DNA of 6,243 nt, taken from assembly GCA_005885565.1 (NCBI GenBank), contig VAXK01000263.1, positions 1 to 6,243 of the forward strand, given 5' to 3'. The notes under the pieces were generated by a model. The model worked only from the letters and a program-made list of their open reading frames with translations. It did not search any database and was not told where the DNA came from. The position numbers and the translations under genes were made by a program. Positions 5,301 to 6,243 of this stretch are shown in pieces. Every line of letters starts with the position of its first letter. Position 1 is the first letter of the stretch. This stretch comes from Actinomycetota bacterium (GTDB lineage: Bacteria; Actinomycetota; Thermoleophilia; Gaiellales; Gaiellaceae).

Positions 5301-5315
5301 GCGGCCCTGGGCCGC
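5301..5315. promoter_or_regulatory. Second copy of the upstream palindrome
   Basis: This is identical to the palindrome at 4530-4544 and carried by the duplication. It stands in the same position relative to the -10 hexamer of the full-length carboxylase gene. Confidence 0.4.
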
Positions 5316-5324
5316 CGCGCTTCG

Positions 5325-5330
5325 TACAGT
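5325..5330 (+). promoter_or_regulatory. Putative -10 element (TACAGT) of the full-length biotin carboxylase
   Basis: TACAGT stands 6 nt before the ATG at 5337, the arrangement of a leaderless promoter. The duplication means the intact gene keeps its native upstream region back to the hydratase 3' end. Confidence 0.5.
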
Positions 5331-5336
5331 CTCTCC

Positions 5337-6243
5337 ATGCCGATCCAGAAGCTCCTCGTCGCGAACCGCAGCGAGATCGCGCTGCGCGTATTCCGCGCCT
5401 GCCGCGCGCTCGGGATCGGCACCGTCGCGGTCGTCGCGTCGGACGACCGCGGGTCGCTCCACGCCCGCTCGGCCGACGAGACCGTCGAGATCGCGAGCTA
5501 CCTCCATTCGGAGGAGCACGTGCGGGCGGCTCGCGCGACGGGCGCCGACGCGATCCATCCCGGTTACGGCTTCCTCGCCGAGAGCCCCGACTTCGCCGAG
5601 GCCGTGGAGACTGCCGGCCTCACCTGGGTCGGGCCGCCGCCCGAGGCGCTGCGAAGCGGCGGCGACAAGCTGGCGGCAAAGGCGATCGCGCGCGAGGCCG
5701 GCGTCACCGTCGTGCCGGAGGGCGAGCCGGACGAGATCGGCTTCCCGCTCGTCGTCAAGGCGGCCTCGGGCGGCGGCGGGCGCGGGATGCGCGTCGTGCG
5801 CGAGCCCGCCGACCTCGACGAGGCGCTCGCAGCGGCGCGGCGCGAGGCCGCCACGGCCTTCGGCGACGACCGCGTCTTCTGCGAGCGGTTCGTCGAGCGG
5901 CCGCGCCACGTGGAGATCCAGCTCCTCGGCGACGCCCGCGACGTGATCGCGCTCGGCGAGCGCGAGTGCTCGATCCAGCGGCGCCACCAGAAGGTGCTCG
6001 AGGAGTCGCCGTCCCCCGCGCTCGACGCCGAGCTCCGCGCCCGCATGGAGGACGCGGCGGTCGCGTTCGCCCGCGCGGTCGGCTACCGGAGCGCCGGCAC
6101 GGCCGAGTTCATGCTCGACGGGCGCGACTTCTTCTTCCTCGAGCTGAACGGGCGCATCCAGGTCGAGCACCCGGTGACGGAGCTCGTCACGGGGATCGAC
6201 CTCGTCCGCGCCCAGCTCGAGATGGCAGTGGGCGAGCCGCTCG
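5337..6243 (+). CDS. Acyl-CoA carboxylase biotin carboxylase (alpha) subunit, 3' end outside the window
   Basis: The first 302 codons of an ATP-grasp biotin carboxylase, which uses ATP and bicarbonate to carboxylate biotin as the first half-reaction of acetyl-, propionyl- or methylcrotonyl-CoA carboxylases. The N-terminal domain (about 1-110) starts KLLVANRSEIALRVFRACR and contains HPGYGFLAE (74-82). The ATP-grasp domain follows: GDK at 109-111, Lys141, GGGGRGM (145-151), HVEIQ (191-195), GERECSIQRRHQK (207-219) and the catalytic cluster FLELNGRIQVEHPVTE (267-282; Glu269, Asn271, Arg273). NGR replaces the commoner NTR. The biotin carboxylase C-domain and any biotin-carrier domain lie beyond the edge, so single-domain and fused forms cannot be told apart. 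A hydratase upstream favours methylcrotonyl-CoA carboxylase, but acetyl/propionyl-CoA carboxylase is equally consistent with the sequence. Residue 144 is Ser; the duplicated partial copy has Ala. Confidence 0.93.
   Translation, partial: MPIQKLLVANRSEIALRVFRACRALGIGTVAVVASDDRGSLHARSADETVEIASYLHSEEHVRAARATGADAIHPGYGFLAESPDFAEAVETAGLTWVGPPPEALRSGGDKLAAKAIAREAGVTVVPEGEPDEIGFPLVVKAASGGGGRGMRVVREPADLDEALAAARREAATAFGDDRVFCERFVERPRHVEIQLLGDARDVIALGERECSIQRRHQKVLEESPSPALDAELRARMEDAAVAFARAVGYRSAGTAEFMLDGRDFFFLELNGRIQVEHPVTELVTGIDLVRAQLEMAVGEPL

Larger units (their letters stand above)
5055..5829. repeat. Tandem duplication, right copy
   Basis: This is the second copy of the 4284-5058 unit, offset by 771 bp. 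At its left edge biotin carboxylase sequence switches to hydratase sequence at the shared CTCG (5055-5058); at its right edge carboxylase sequence continues uninterrupted past 5829. One base differs from the left copy (T5766 versus G4995). Confidence 0.95.

Noticed and set aside
4284..5829. The duplication as a composite transposon or integrated element
   Set aside because: No transposase, terminal inverted repeats or target-site duplication are visible. The unit consists only of flanking gene sequence joined at a homeologous site.

Overview
The window is chromosomal DNA from a high-GC bacterium. Base composition, the TANNNT hexamers sitting 6-8 nt from start codons (leaderless mRNAs) and the gene content suggest an actinobacterium, perhaps of the Thermoleophilia type. 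That placement is an inference; no marker gene is present. Most genes look like ordinary soil-type catabolism.

Layout. (1) 2-466, minus: the 5' part of an unrecognised helical protein that runs off the left edge. Its GC is about 62%, well below the 70-78% of the metabolic genes. (2) 531-1466, minus: a secreted chymotrypsin-fold (S1) serine protease with an intact catalytic triad, followed by a strong hairpin terminator at 491-521. (3) 1467-1847: an intergenic stretch holding the protease ribosome binding site, short inverted and direct repeats, a possible 24-residue ORF with a consensus Shine-Dalgarno, and two copies of a palindrome flanking a third hairpin. (4) 1848-2876 and 2840-3706, minus: a FAD-dependent DAO-family oxidoreductase and a DHDPS/NAL-family lyase, overlapping by 37 bp and probably one operon. 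The pairing recalls D-hydroxyproline-type catabolism but does not prove it. (5) 3732-4490, plus: a crotonase-family hydratase resembling methylglutaconyl-CoA hydratase, transcribed divergently from a 25-bp gap that carries two overlapping -10 elements. (6) 4566-5261 and 5337-6243, plus: an in-frame chimera and then the 5' part of an acyl-CoA carboxylase biotin carboxylase subunit.

The most unusual structure is a direct tandem duplication with a 771-bp period. 4284-5058 is repeated at 5055-5829, with one base difference found by eye. The unit starts inside the hydratase gene and ends inside the biotin carboxylase gene. Both parental genes stay complete in structure as far as the window shows, and the junction creates a third ORF that fuses the biotin carboxylase N-terminus to the hydratase C-terminus in frame. 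The junction lies in a 22-nt homeologous stretch shared by the two genes (19/22 identical). Either this is a very recent duplication that made a fusion gene, or it is an assembly or amplification chimera; raw reads would decide.

The hydratase and biotin carboxylase together fit leucine/isovalerate or another acyl-CoA breakdown pathway. I saw no CRISPR array, rRNA, tRNA, transposase or integrase.
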